Shown piece after piece: positions 44,404-53,351 of a DNA stretch of 64,000 nt. Below the pieces are notes generated by a model. It searched no databases and was not told where the DNA came from. It worked only from the letters and a program-made list of their open reading frames with translations. The translations under genes were made by a program, and so were the position numbers. Where the stretch lies: the NCBI GenBank assembly GCA_052170555.1, contig JBQNAI010000002.1:124001-188000 (forward strand). The letters are read 5' to 3'. Source of the DNA: Scybalousia_A sp052170555. Its GTDB lineage: Bacteria; Bacteroidota; Bacteroidia; Bacteroidales; P3. Every line of letters begins with the position of its first letter. The stretch's first letter is position 1.

Positions 44404-44907
44404 ATGAACATGTTAAGTAAAAAATTAGAAAAAGCTTTAAATAAGCAAGTGAATGCTGAGTTTTGGTCAGCATATTTATATTTATCTATGGCATCTTGCC
44501 TTGAAGATAAGGGATTGTCTGGGATGGCTAACTGGATGCGTCAGCAATTTTCAGAAGAACAAGACCATGCTATCAAATTGTTTAACTATATTATTGATAA
44601 AGGAGGGAGAGTATTGTTGGAATCCATTGCAGAAGTTGATACTGAGTGGAAAGATGCATTGGATGTGTTCAAATCAACATTGAAACATGAACAAGAAGTT
44701 ACCAGTATGATTAATAATTTATGTGCGTTGGCTATTGAAGAAAAAGATTACGCAACAGAGAGTTTTTTGCATTGGTTTGTAGATGAACAAGTTGAAGAAG
44801 AAAAAAGTGTAAGGGAGATTATAGAGGTACTAACAATGATTGGTAAGGATGGTTATGGACTTTATCGTTATGATAAGGAACTTGCCACAAGAAAGAATGA
44901 AGTATAA
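44404..44907 (+). CDS. ftnA: Bacterial ferritin (non-heme)
   Basis: A 167-residue iron-storage ferritin, 24-mer type. The diiron ferroxidase residues are all present at FtnA spacing: E19, E52, H55, E96 and Q129. An internal ATG at codon 3 would give numbering identical to E. coli FtnA. A perfect 22-bp hairpin follows the stop by about 10 bp. It stores excess iron and protects DNA from Fenton chemistry. A separate ABC importer of the BtuFDC/siderophore type occurs at 59.5-62.2 kb. Confidence 0.96.
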   Translation: MNMLSKKLEKALNKQVNAEFWSAYLYLSMASCLEDKGLSGMANWMRQQFSEEQDHAIKLFNYIIDKGGRVLLESIAEVDTEWKDALDVFKSTLKHEQEVTSMINNLCALAIEEKDYATESFLHWFVDEQVEEEKSVREIIEVLTMIGKDGYGLYRYDKELATRKNEV

Positions 44908-44917
44908 TACTTATTTT

Positions 44918-44963
44918 ACTACAAAACCATAGACAAAATTGATTTTGTCTATGGTTTTGTAGT
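44918..44963. terminator. Perfect 22-bp hairpin after ferritin
   Basis: Arms 44918-44939 and 44942-44963 (ACTACAAAACCATAGACAAA and complement) are exactly complementary with a 2-nt loop. The sequence is unrelated to the modular repeat family. No strong T-run follows the right arm. Confidence 0.8.
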
Positions 44964-45089
44964 AATTATTTTCTTTTTATACTCTAATTAGAATTTTTTT
45001 ATTATATCTACTGAAATAATTTATCACTATCTCTCAGAATAAGTTTATGACTAACTGCTCTATATACTGCGAAATATGAAAAAATTTTG

Positions 45090-45097
45090 TAATTTTG
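45090..45097 (+). promoter_or_regulatory. -7 element (TAATTTTG) for envC-dsbD
   Basis: TAATTTTG ends 18 bp before the ATG at 45116 and overlaps the first codons of the longer frame, which is therefore excluded. Confidence 0.6.
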
Positions 45098-45115
45098 CCA
45101 TATAAAAAAAGAATA

Positions 45116-46411
45116 ATGCAAATAAAAATATTGAAACGTGTATTGGTAGTGATATTCTCTTGTTTTTGTGTAGTAATAACACACACGGAAGTTTCTGCAC
45201 AGAACCGCCAAAAGTTAGAAAATGAAAAGGCAAAATTGGAAAAAGAAATTGCTTCCATGAATGCTATATTGAAAGAAACAAAAAAGAAAAATAAAATGTC
45301 TGCATCAGAATTGCAGATAATAAAAAAGAAAGTGGAGCAACGACAACAACTCGTTAATAATATTTCTCTGCAAGTCAATATGCTTAACGATCAAATCAAA
45401 ACAACACAACAAACAATTGGCGAAGAATGTCGTAATCTTGAAATATTAAAACAGCACTATGTTCAAATATTACGCTATGCTCAACACAATAAATCTGCAA
45501 CCGATAAACTGCTATTCATTTTTTCTTCAAAAGATTATCATGAGGCATACCAAAGATATGTTTTCTTTAGAAAGTTTGCACAAATACAAAAACAACAAAT
45601 AGCTCTTATAACCAAGAAAACTAACGATCTAACTACAATGTCTAACGATCTGCTTTCACAAAAACAAACACAGAATAGATTGCTATACCAAGAAAAGGTG
45701 CATACTGCGAGTTTAGAAAAAGAAAAATTCCAAAAAGAACAAGCAGTAAAGGATATAAAAAGACAAGAAAAACAATTAATTAAGCAAATTCAACAAGCAC
45801 AGGCTAAAAAGAAAAAATTGCAACAACAAATAAATACAGCTATCAATGCAGAGATAAAAAAACAACAACAGTTAGCTGCACATAGTAGAACAACTGTCAA
45901 TAAAACGACAGTAACTTCTTCAAAGAATTCTTCAACTCCGGCGACACTATCAAAAGCAGAATCATATACTATGCTTGCTACGGCAAAGGATGTAGAATTG
46001 AATAAGGGTTTTGAGGGAAATAAAGGCAAATTACCTTGGCCGGTGGATAAAGGTATAATAGTAGGTAGTTTTGGTGTTCATGAGCATCCCGATATTAAAG
46101 GTGTTCATGTAGAGAATCAGGGAATAGATATTCGTACAATAAAGGGAGCTAGTATTAAAAGTGTTTACGATGGGGAAGTTTGTAGTGTATTCCAAGGTCC
46201 TAATGGAAAGAAAGTTATAATCATCAGACATGGAGAATATATGACAGTCTATACCAATTTAGAAAGTACATATGTTAGCAAAGGTTCAAAAGTGGGCATG
46301 GGACAACGCATAGGAACAATTGCTACGACTGAAAGCGGACAAAGTGAAATGAATTTTCAAATCCGTAAAAGTACAAAAACTCAAAATCCAATACTTTGGT
46401 TGAGAAGATAA
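45116..46411 (+). CDS. EnvC-like murein hydrolase activator with degenerate LytM domain
   Basis: A protein of 431 residues from MQIKILKRVLVVIFSCFC, with a signal peptide ending near VSAQ. Residues about 25-270 form a long coiled coil rich in Lys, Gln and Glu. The C-terminal M23/LytM fold reads GSFGVHEHP, then VENQGIDIRT and RHGEYMTVYTNL; the zinc ligands of active M23 peptidases (HxxxD and HxH) are not intact, as in EnvC and NlpD activators. It should bind an amidase at the division septum rather than cut peptidoglycan. No amidase gene is adjacent. dsbD follows after 44 bp. Confidence 0.9.
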   Translation: MQIKILKRVLVVIFSCFCVVITHTEVSAQNRQKLENEKAKLEKEIASMNAILKETKKKNKMSASELQIIKKKVEQRQQLVNNISLQVNMLNDQIKTTQQTIGEECRNLEILKQHYVQILRYAQHNKSATDKLLFIFSSKDYHEAYQRYVFFRKFAQIQKQQIALITKKTNDLTTMSNDLLSQKQTQNRLLYQEKVHTASLEKEKFQKEQAVKDIKRQEKQLIKQIQQAQAKKKKLQQQINTAINAEIKKQQQLAAHSRTTVNKTTVTSSKNSSTPATLSKAESYTMLATAKDVELNKGFEGNKGKLPWPVDKGIIVGSFGVHEHPDIKGVHVENQGIDIRTIKGASIKSVYDGEVCSVFQGPNGKKVIIIRHGEYMTVYTNLESTYVSKGSKVGMGQRIGTIATTESGQSEMNFQIRKSTKTQNPILWLRR

Positions 46412-46455
46412 TTATACAGTAATTAAAACAATAACTATTAAAATAAGATAAATAA

Positions 46456-48513
46456 ATGCTAAGAAAATTTCAATTATTTGCAGTAGCCGTTATATTTATC
46501 GGTATTGCCTGGGCACAACAAAATCCTGCAAAATGGACATTTAAAACAATTAAAGTAAATGATTCTATTGCAAATCTAATAATGAAATGTGATCTCAACC
46601 CTGGGTGGCATATTTATTCACAGAAAACAAAGGGAACAGAGATACCAATAATATTCACGTTTGAAAATACAAAAAATTATAAAAGACTGGGTGGAGTTAA
46701 AGAACCCAAATACCTTGCCAAATATGATAAATATCAAAAGGACACTACACGTTACTTTGAGGGTACAGTAATTTTCAATCAGCAAATTAAAATAAAAACA
46801 AACAAGGACTTTAAGGTAGAGGGTGTTGTCACTTTTCAACTTTGTGAAAATGGTTCATGTATACCTCCTAACGATGTAAAGTACGTTTTTGATGTAAAGG
46901 GGAATCCCAACATTATTGATGTCTCAACAGACCTTGCATCTGAAACAATAACAGAAACTCCTATCACTAATCAGTTAGTATCTAATAAAATAGATACTGG
47001 AACGATAATAAAACATCAATCTGTAGGCGATACACAAAACTTGGCAAGTAAATCGTTACTCATGGTTTTTTTAATTTCGTTTGGAGTCGGATTAATTACG
47101 CTTTTAACTCCATGTGTTTTCCCTATGATTCCTATGACTATTTCTTTCTTTCTGCATGGAAAGAAAAGTAATAAACAAGGTAGAAAACAAGCTTACTTTT
47201 TTGGTTTATCAATCGTTCTAATCTTTGCCATTTTAGGATTACTTTTAACCTTAATCTTTGGTAAGGATGCTATGTATATTATTTCTACACACTGGATCCC
47301 GAACGTTTTATTCTTTATTATATTTATGGTCTTCGCATTGTCTTTCTTTGGATTATTTGAAATAACTATGCCAAGTAAATGGGTGAATAAATCAGACAAA
47401 GAAAGTGAAAAGGGAGGGTTATTAGGAGCATTCTTTATTGCTCTAACTACCGTTTTAGTTTCTTTTTCTTGTACAGGTCCCATATTAGGTGCAGCGTTAG
47501 TAGAGATGGCTTCTGGCTCAAGCAATTCTTTCATATTCTTTATATCTATGTTAGGATTTGCAATAGGTTTTGCTTTTCCTTTTACATTATTAGCAATGTT
47601 TCCTTCGTTCTTAAAAAATTTAAAGAGTGGTTCGTGGCTAAATAGTGTTAAGATTGTATTTGGATTCTTAGAAATTGCTTTGGGTTTGAAATTCTTAATG
47701 GTTGCAGATCAAGCATGTAATTGGGGAATACTTCCGCGAACAACATATTTATGTATTTGGATCGTTATTTTTGCAATGATAGGATTCTATTTGATAGGCA
47801 AATTAAAATTTAAGGGGGATTCTGAATTAAAATTTATCACGGTTACTAGATTGTTCCTTGCTATTGTATCTTTTTCATTTACTATATATATGATTCCTGG
47901 ACTTTGGGGAGCTCCTCTCAGTGCTATCTCAGGTTATTTACCTCCTGTTTCTTCACAAGAATACAATGTTGAGAAAATAATTGTAGAAAATTATGGCATA
48001 GGATCAAATATTAGTAGTAATGAAGATTTTCCTACAACTCGTAAATATGCTGAAAAATTAGATACACATGTTCCTGTTGGATTCAAAGCATTTTTTGATT
48101 TGCAGGAGGCTCAAGAATACGCAAGAAAAGTAGGTAAACCTTTATTTTTGGATTTTACGGGTAAAAGTTGTGCTAATTGCAGAGAAATGGAGACTGCCGT
48201 TTGGTCTATTCCTGCAGTTAAACAGTTAATTCAAAATGATTATATTTTAGTTTCATTATACTGTGACGAAAATACAATAGAATTGCCAAAAGAAGAATGG
48301 GAAGAAATAAATGGAAAAACAATTAAAACTTTGGGAAGGCGTAATCTCAACTACCAAATAGAAAAGTTTCATGCAAACGCACAACCTCTTTATGTCCTCA
48401 TGGATGGTAATGGTAATCTTTTGACAGAAAAACCTCAACCCTATGATAAGAGTGTAGACAATTTCATAGACTTCCTCCAAAAAGGACTAAAAAATTTTAA
48501 AAAATTAAACTAA
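46456..48513 (+). CDS. dsbD: Thiol:disulfide interchange protein DsbD-like
   Basis: A 685-residue three-part protein. After a signal peptide, the N-terminal periplasmic domain carries C130 and C135 (LCENGSCIPP). A central eight-helix membrane domain contains LLTPCVFPMIPMT and FSCTGPILGAAL with its two redox cysteines. The C-terminal thioredoxin-like domain has CANC (C572, C575). It moves electrons from cytoplasmic thioredoxin to the periplasm for disulfide reduction and cytochrome c maturation. All six expected cysteines are present. It follows envC closely and ends at a strong terminator. Confidence 0.95.
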   Translation: MLRKFQLFAVAVIFIGIAWAQQNPAKWTFKTIKVNDSIANLIMKCDLNPGWHIYSQKTKGTEIPIIFTFENTKNYKRLGGVKEPKYLAKYDKYQKDTTRYFEGTVIFNQQIKIKTNKDFKVEGVVTFQLCENGSCIPPNDVKYVFDVKGNPNIIDVSTDLASETITETPITNQLVSNKIDTGTIIKHQSVGDTQNLASKSLLMVFLISFGVGLITLLTPCVFPMIPMTISFFLHGKKSNKQGRKQAYFFGLSIVLIFAILGLLLTLIFGKDAMYIISTHWIPNVLFFIIFMVFALSFFGLFEITMPSKWVNKSDKESEKGGLLGAFFIALTTVLVSFSCTGPILGAALVEMASGSSNSFIFFISMLGFAIGFAFPFTLLAMFPSFLKNLKSGSWLNSVKIVFGFLEIALGLKFLMVADQACNWGILPRTTYLCIWIVIFAMIGFYLIGKLKFKGDSELKFITVTRLFLAIVSFSFTIYMIPGLWGAPLSAISGYLPPVSSQEYNVEKIIVENYGIGSNISSNEDFPTTRKYAEKLDTHVPVGFKAFFDLQEAQEYARKVGKPLFLDFTGKSCANCREMETAVWSIPAVKQLIQNDYILVSLYCDENTIELPKEEWEEINGKTIKTLGRRNLNYQIEKFHANAQPLYVLMDGNGNLLTEKPQPYDKSVDNFIDFLQKGLKNFKKLN

Positions 48514-48532
48514 ATATTTCTATGTCATAATT

Positions 48533-48574
48533 AAAAATGCCAAATAAGATTTAAATCATTTGGCATTTTTTTTT
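48533..48574 (+). terminator. Rho-independent terminator of dsbD
   Basis: A perfect 13-bp stem (AAAAATGCCAAAT at 48533-48545 with 48558-48570) and a following T-run, 20 bp past the dsbD stop. Confidence 0.85.
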
Positions 48575-48939
48575 ACAAAATCTATCCTCAACGGTCAAAA
48601 AATGAGCGGACATAGCAAATGATTTGTGAACTAGTCAGTTCTAAATGTTCGACCATTCGGGGGAAAAACCGCCCAAAGACGGACTTTTGCCAACTTTGGA
48701 CAGAGCAGCGTTACTAAAACATTACCCTATATCCAAGTAGGTAAGAATAGCAAAAACGGTAACGAACAGGCTGAACCCGAACCGAAATCTTCTGCAAAGA
48801 TAGCCCGATTAAGGGAGAACGGGAAGAAAAAAGGCGAAAAAATGAATGCTTGGAATCTTTCCCGTCAAAGTACAATGAATTGCGTACCAACGGATAACCT
48901 GACAATAAATAGTTTTGTAACTTATAAAAGGTCAGAGTT
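48575..48939 (+). other. Foreign, more GC-rich segment of unknown origin
   Basis: From about 48590 the base composition becomes visibly richer in G and C than its surroundings. One plus-strand frame is open from about 48685 to 48930 (KTLPYIQVGKNSKNGN, then SSAKIARLRENGKKKGEK) without a clear start and is not recognised. It leads directly into a truncated recombinase and is probably the flank of a Bacteroides-type mobile element. Confidence 0.5.
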
Positions 48940-49113
48940 ATGCGAAGTACGTTTAAGGTTCTGTTCTATCTCAAAAAGAACGCCCCCAAGAAAGACGGTT
49001 CCGTTCCCGTGATGTGCCGTATCACTATCGACGGAACCATTGCACAGTTCAGCTGCAAATGCGATGTCCTCCCCAATCTATGCTATGGGCATGACGACCA
49101 TTTACTTCGATAA
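48940..49113 (+). pseudogene. Truncated tyrosine recombinase/integrase, N-terminal arm domain only
   Basis: A 57-codon frame starts MRSTFKVLFYLKKNAPKKDG and continues VPVMCRITIDGTIAQFSCK. This is the arm-type DNA-binding N-terminus shared by Bacteroides conjugative-element integrases and shufflon-type invertases, which normally run to about 400 residues. After CDVLPNL (where the family has LPNLW-) the reading passes into unrelated sequence at about 49083 and stops. The core-binding and catalytic domains are absent. The composition is close to half GC, unlike the roughly one-third of the chromosome here. Confidence 0.8.
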
Positions 49114-50677
49114 TAGAAATATAATACGAATCAAGTCCAAATTTGGTAAGGAAACTTGGAACTAGGATCTTTTCTGCTGGTCCTTCAACAAATATCACAG
49201 CATCGGCAAAGAATATATCACAATGTGTCAAACGGATATACCTTGTCACAAATTGCTTAGTTTCGTCACCAGAGCCAAATGTACCTGACAGATTAATAAC
49301 ATTCGAAACTGGAATATTATCACCTGCACCCAATACTCGTCTGAAGTAACGCATACAATTCAAATCAAGTTCATTGACAACATGATTAGAGTGCGTACTC
49401 AGTACAAGCTGAGTGTTGAGCCATGAGTTATCCCTGATAATTTTGTTGTTACATAGAGCTTCGAACGCCTTTTTTACAAACACTTGCTGTGCTTGTGCAT
49501 GAAGATGTGCTTCTGGCTCTTCCACAAACACCAAGTGAATAGGTTCTATATTCTTGTCCTCACTTAAAGTCTTTAACCATTTTTCTCTGAAATCAATCAA
49601 CTTCAAATAAATGGAAATTAGGTTTCGATAACCTAGTCCATTATATTTCTCAGGCAAGGCAAATTCGGACATTCCTTGAATAGCAAATTGCACAGCAGAA
49701 TCGTGCTTAATGGCCTCCTCTATTTGGATCTTACTGCATATCTTAATCTCGGGGTTTAGAAATCCTGGATAGTTAATGTTCCCCAGTTCTTTAACTGGTA
49801 TTTCAAAGGCCTTGGTCAGTTTTGTATTGTATGTTTCATTTGCTTTTGCAATTCCGCTAACAAGCCCTAAATCACAAGGCGATAAAACCTCTTCCTCTGG
49901 ATTTAAACTTGAATAATACTTTTGGAATTGTCTTGACAAGGTATCTATCTCGTTATCAGATTGTCCTTCTGGATCTGAGAAATCTCGTGAAGCCAAAATG
50001 ACATCCACCCTTATTAGTTCATCCAGAGGATTCTTATCAAGTGCATTATCAGGAGTAGACTGAACTTTATCCTCTTCAGCTGGCTCTATAGATGGATCAA
50101 TGATATAGTATTTTACATCGAAGTAGTCTCTGAGATTTGAGCCTTTACCTAAGAAATCGCAAAGATTCCTTGGAAACAAATCTGGAGAAGACGCCTTCTC
50201 CCATTCTTCAGTTGCTTGTAGGGCAATAGCTTTCCCTTTGGATTCTTTGTAGTCTGAATATAATTTAGTTATATCCTTAGGAACATATTGTCCACGGACA
50301 CCAATTTTTTTGCCATCCCATTTGCTAAGCGATGGAATCAGGTGATTGACCCTGTATTGTTCTCCATCAACAATATCAATCCAAATATCCATTGACGGAA
50401 CAATATTATCCCATTTATGTGGATTCAACAATTCTTCATCTACAAGATCTTTAGCCAACCATTGGTTACCAAGGGCATCAATCAATGCCCAATTGGTAGC
50501 CGTGAACTCCTTCAGGGTAAACTTCTCTTTGTTTTTCAAAAACCACACAATAGCACTTATAGCTGAAGTCTTTCCACTATTATTTGCGCCAATAAATACG
50601 GTTTCTTTCTCACCGAAGTCTATATGACAATTCTTTAGTTTGCGGAAATTTCTGATATGGACTGAATGTATCTTCAT
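49049..50677 (-). pseudogene. OLD-family ATPase/TOPRIM nuclease gene, 3'-truncated
   Basis: A 542-residue frame. The N-terminal ABC-type ATPase has Walker A GANNSGKT at residues 30-37, a long insertion, then FVEEPEAHLHAQAQ (signature/Walker B) and STHSNHVV (H-loop). The TOPRIM domain begins at VIFVEGPAEKILVPSF (E498) but stops after EVNGRHAH at residue 531; the next TOPRIM metal motif, DxD, is lost. The last about 11 residues are encoded by the integrase fragment read backwards. OLD-family proteins act in phage defence and DNA repair, some with a UvrD-type partner, which is absent here. The gene is intact 5', with its promoter at 50821-50828, but the nuclease is presumably inactive. Confidence 0.8.
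49078..49087. other. Recombination junction between integrase and OLD gene
   Basis: The pentamer CTATG occurs twice in tandem (49078-49082, 49083-49087) exactly where homology switches from the integrase (plus strand) to the OLD gene (minus strand). A microhomology-mediated join is likely. Confidence 0.55.
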
Positions 50678-50688
50678 ATTTTCTATCT

Positions 50689-50853
50689 AAAATCTATCAT
50701 TTAGGCTCAAATAATTGGCATTCAATAGCCTAATGAGTTATAAAATGCAGTAGATAATAATTTTTCGCCCTATCTTCAGCTGCGATATACAACGCTTTTC
50801 ATAACTAGAATAGCCTATTGCAAAGATAAGGGGGATCTCGTGAGAAAAAAGAA
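50689..50853. repeat. Left arm of a 165-bp imperfect inverted repeat
   Basis: It pairs with 51187-51350 at roughly 85 percent identity, judged by eye. This arm is the promoter and 5' leader of the OLD gene, running from the -7 element to a few bases before its ATG. Long exact blocks include TGGCATTCAATAGCCTAATG. Confidence 0.85.
50821..50828 (-). promoter_or_regulatory. -7 element (TATCTTTG) for the OLD gene
   Basis: Minus-strand TATCTTTG within the left arm, followed by a leader of about 140 nt to the ATG at 50677. The mirror copy in the right arm is at 51210-51217. Confidence 0.6.
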
Positions 50854-50875
50854 CTTTATCTCTTGAATTTTTCGT

Positions 50876-51056
50876 GAGGGTGTGTCAAAATAGAAATTTC
50901 AAGAGTTTAAACTTTCAATCTATAAGTTGGTTCACTGATTTAATACAAAATTCGGCTTTATTTGGCTTTATTTGGCTTGCTACAAAACCATAAATCATGT
51001 TTGAAGTTTCAACTTGTTACTTTTCAAACACGCCATTTCTATTTTGACACACCCTC
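50876..51056. mobile_element. 181-bp MITE-like element with perfect 22-bp terminal inverted repeats
   Basis: GAGGGTGTGTCAAAATAGAA plus two more bases (50876-50897) is matched exactly in reverse complement at 51035-51056. The ends resemble those of IS1182-type insertion sequences of Bacteroides; that link is from memory. The interior has no gene and includes three GGCTTTATTT direct repeats near 50953-50976. No clear target duplication is seen at the ends. Confidence 0.75.
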
Positions 51057-51058
51057 TT

Positions 51059-51139
51059 GTTTTCTGTGTATTCCATTCTTTTGATGAACTGCAATCTCCG
51101 AAGACTGCGTTTATCATAGAAACAGAATACACGGAAAAC
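51059..51139. repeat. Inverted repeat GTTTTCTGTGTATTC
   Basis: The 15-bp arms (51059-51073 and 51125-51139) match with one G-T pair, enclosing 51 bp. It lies between the MITE-like element and a terminator hairpin, inside the inverted arms. Confidence 0.55.
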
Positions 51140-51141
51140 AA

Positions 51142-51165
51142 AAAGCCGCCCCAACGGACGGCTTT
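51142..51165. terminator. GC-rich hairpin
   Basis: AAAGCCGCCC and GGACGGCTTT form a 10-bp stem (one G-T pair) with a 4-nt loop. It looks like an intrinsic terminator of a vanished gene of the foreign segment; the T-run is short. Confidence 0.5.
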
Positions 51166-51186
51166 ACGAAAATAATTTGGAGAAAA

Positions 51187-51350
51187 TTCTTTTTTCTCAC
51201 GATATACCCTTATCTTTGCAACAGGTTATTCGAGTTATGCAAAGCGTTGTATATCATTGTTGAAGATAGGTCGCTAAATCATTACCTACTGCATTTCATA
51301 ACTCATTAGGCTATTGAATGCCAATCATTTGAACCTAAATGATAGATTTT
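51187..51350. repeat. Right arm of the 165-bp inverted repeat
   Basis: Reverse-complement copy of the OLD promoter and leader. It carries the plus-strand -7 element TATCTTTG at 51210-51217 but points into non-coding DNA. Confidence 0.85.
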
Positions 51351-51809
51351 CAAACAAAAATTTATCATTTTGAAAAATTTCCCCCTATTCGGAAATAATA
51401 TATAGCCTTAAAAAAGGTTAAAAAAATAAAAATATTACAACTTTATCCGTAAAGACTCAAAATGTTATAAATAAAATAAATCTTGAAATGTGACAATAAT
51501 AGAATAGAGTGAAGAAAAACACTCAATTGAGAATTAGGTAGTGCTCAAGAAGACAAAAAAATTAGGTATAGCATAACCATATACAAATATTATTAAAATA
51601 ATACAATGATGATTTATTAATATTGACTAACTTATCGGAATCAATAATAATATCTCATTATTGGAATAGTCTACAAAAAAACATTTAATCTTTTTTAATG
51701 GCAATACTTTACACAAATACTGTCATAAACTATATTAACATAGAAAAACACATTAAATTATGCAGTAAACATCATTGTTGTTTATCTATTATCTGTTGTG
51801 GGTATTACT
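51351..51809. other. AT-rich non-coding stretch
   Basis: No coding frame or recognisable remnant is seen, although the promoter copy at 51210-51217 points into it. It may be where a second gene was deleted. The yifB stop lies at its right end. Confidence 0.4.
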
Positions 51810-53351
51810 TTATTGACCCCAGCTCTCACGATCCAGTTTACGATAACCTATAGCCTCTGCTACATGCTTATCTTCAATATCTCTACTTTCTTCTAAATCT
51901 GCTATAGTTCGTGATACTTTTAGTATTCTATCATATGCACGTGCCGATAACCCAAACTTTTTTACTGCATTAAGAATCAAATTCTTCGAACTAACTCCTA
52001 TCCGACAAACTTCCTTCATTAGTTGAGGTGTCATCTGTGAATTGCAATGTACATTTGCAATCCCTTTAAATCTCTGCTTCTGCATCTGCCTTGCATTAAC
52101 AACTCGCTGTCTTATTATAATACTTCGTTCTGTTTGAATATCTTCTGAAAGTTCTTTAAACGGAACGGGAACAACTTCCATTTGAATATCAATTCTGTCA
52201 AGCAATGGCCCGGATATTTTCCCCATATATTTGTTTACTGCTCCTTTGCCGCAAACACAAGCAACCGTCGGATGATTATAATAACCGCAGGGACAAGGAT
52301 TCATTGCTGCGACAAGCATAAAACAAGCTGGATATTCTGTAGTTTGTTTTGTACGAGAAATTGTGATAATCCTCTCCTCCATTGGTTGTCTTAAAACTTC
52401 TAAAACACTTCGTTTGAATTCAGGCAACTCATCCAAGAATAAAACACCATTATGTGCCAATGATATCTCTCCTGGCTGTGGGTATGCACCTCCTCCAACC
52501 AATGCCACATCACTAATAGTATGATGAGGGGAACGAAAAGGTCTAATACTTATCAGAGAGGAGCGGATACCTATCTTCCCTGCCACACTATGAATCTTTG
52601 TTGTTTCAAGACTCTCTTCTACTGTCAGTGGAGGTAAAATACTTGGTAATCGTTTTGCTAGCATGGTCTTTCCACTACCAGGAGCTCCCACCAACAATAT
52701 ATTATGTGACCCAGCAGCAGCCACTTCCATAGCACGTTTAACACTCTGTTGACCTTTTACATCTGCAAAATCTAAAATGTAATCATTAAGTCCTTTTTCA
52801 AATTCTTTATCTATGTCAATTATTTCTTTCTCTATTGTTCCTACACCATTAAAATAATTGATTACTTGCATAAGATTATCTACTCCTAAAACTTCCAACC
52901 CTTGTACAATAGCAGCCTCTTGTGCATTTGATTTGGGTAGGATAAATCCTTTAAACCCCTCACTTTTAGCTTGCATAGCTATCGGTAAAACTCCTTTTAT
53001 AGGTCGCAAAGAACCATCTAAGGACAACTCTCCCATAATCAAATATTCATTCAACTTATCAGAATTAGATATCTGTTCACTTGCTGCTAAAATCCCTATA
53101 GCAATTGTCAAATCATATGCACTGCCTTCTTTTTTTATATCGGCAGGTGCCATATTTATCACAACCTTTTTACCTGGAATTTTATAGCCTAAGCTATTTA
53201 AAGCAGAAGAAATACGTTGTTGCGACTCCTTTACAGCATTATCCGGTAAGCCTACAAGAAAAAAACTAATTCCTTGCTCTATTGCAACCTCTACCGTTAC
53301 AGTGGTTGCCACTATACCTTGTATGGCACTTCCGAAAGTTTTAATTAACAT
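51810..53351 (-). CDS. comM: ComM/YifB-family Mg-chelatase-like AAA+ ATPase
   Basis: A 513-residue AAA+ helicase family protein. The N-terminal ChlI/Lon-type domain (IEQGISFFLVGLPDNAVKESQQRISSALNS, quoted in part: FFLVGLPDNAVKESQQR) precedes the ATPase core with GAPGSGKTMLAKRLPSILPP, FRSPHHTISDVALVGGG and LFLDELPEFKR, plus a Cys cluster, MNPCPCGYYNHPTVACVCG. ComM promotes branch migration during natural transformation in several bacteria. Its stop region is followed by the DNA island, and its start shares one base with the DUF4296 gene stop. Confidence 0.93.
   Translation of the reverse strand: MLIKTFGSAIQGIVATTVTVEVAIEQGISFFLVGLPDNAVKESQQRISSALNSLGYKIPGKKVVINMAPADIKKEGSAYDLTIAIGILAASEQISNSDKLNEYLIMGELSLDGSLRPIKGVLPIAMQAKSEGFKGFILPKSNAQEAAIVQGLEVLGVDNLMQVINYFNGVGTIEKEIIDIDKEFEKGLNDYILDFADVKGQQSVKRAMEVAAAGSHNILLVGAPGSGKTMLAKRLPSILPPLTVEESLETTKIHSVAGKIGIRSSLISIRPFRSPHHTISDVALVGGGAYPQPGEISLAHNGVLFLDELPEFKRSVLEVLRQPMEERIITISRTKQTTEYPACFMLVAAMNPCPCGYYNHPTVACVCGKGAVNKYMGKISGPLLDRIDIQMEVVPVPFKELSEDIQTERSIIIRQRVVNARQMQKQRFKGIANVHCNSQMTPQLMKEVCRIGVSSKNLILNAVKKFGLSARAYDRILKVSRTIADLEESRDIEDKHVAEAIGYRKLDRESWGQ

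Noticed and set aside
48630..48670. GTTCGA-containing stretch that suggested a tRNA T-arm near the integrase fragment
   Set aside because: No acceptor stem, anticodon arm or properly spaced D-arm could be drawn around it.
48714..48905. Minus-strand 63-codon frame in the foreign segment
   Set aside because: It lies opposite a longer frame in the same segment and has no recognisable feature.
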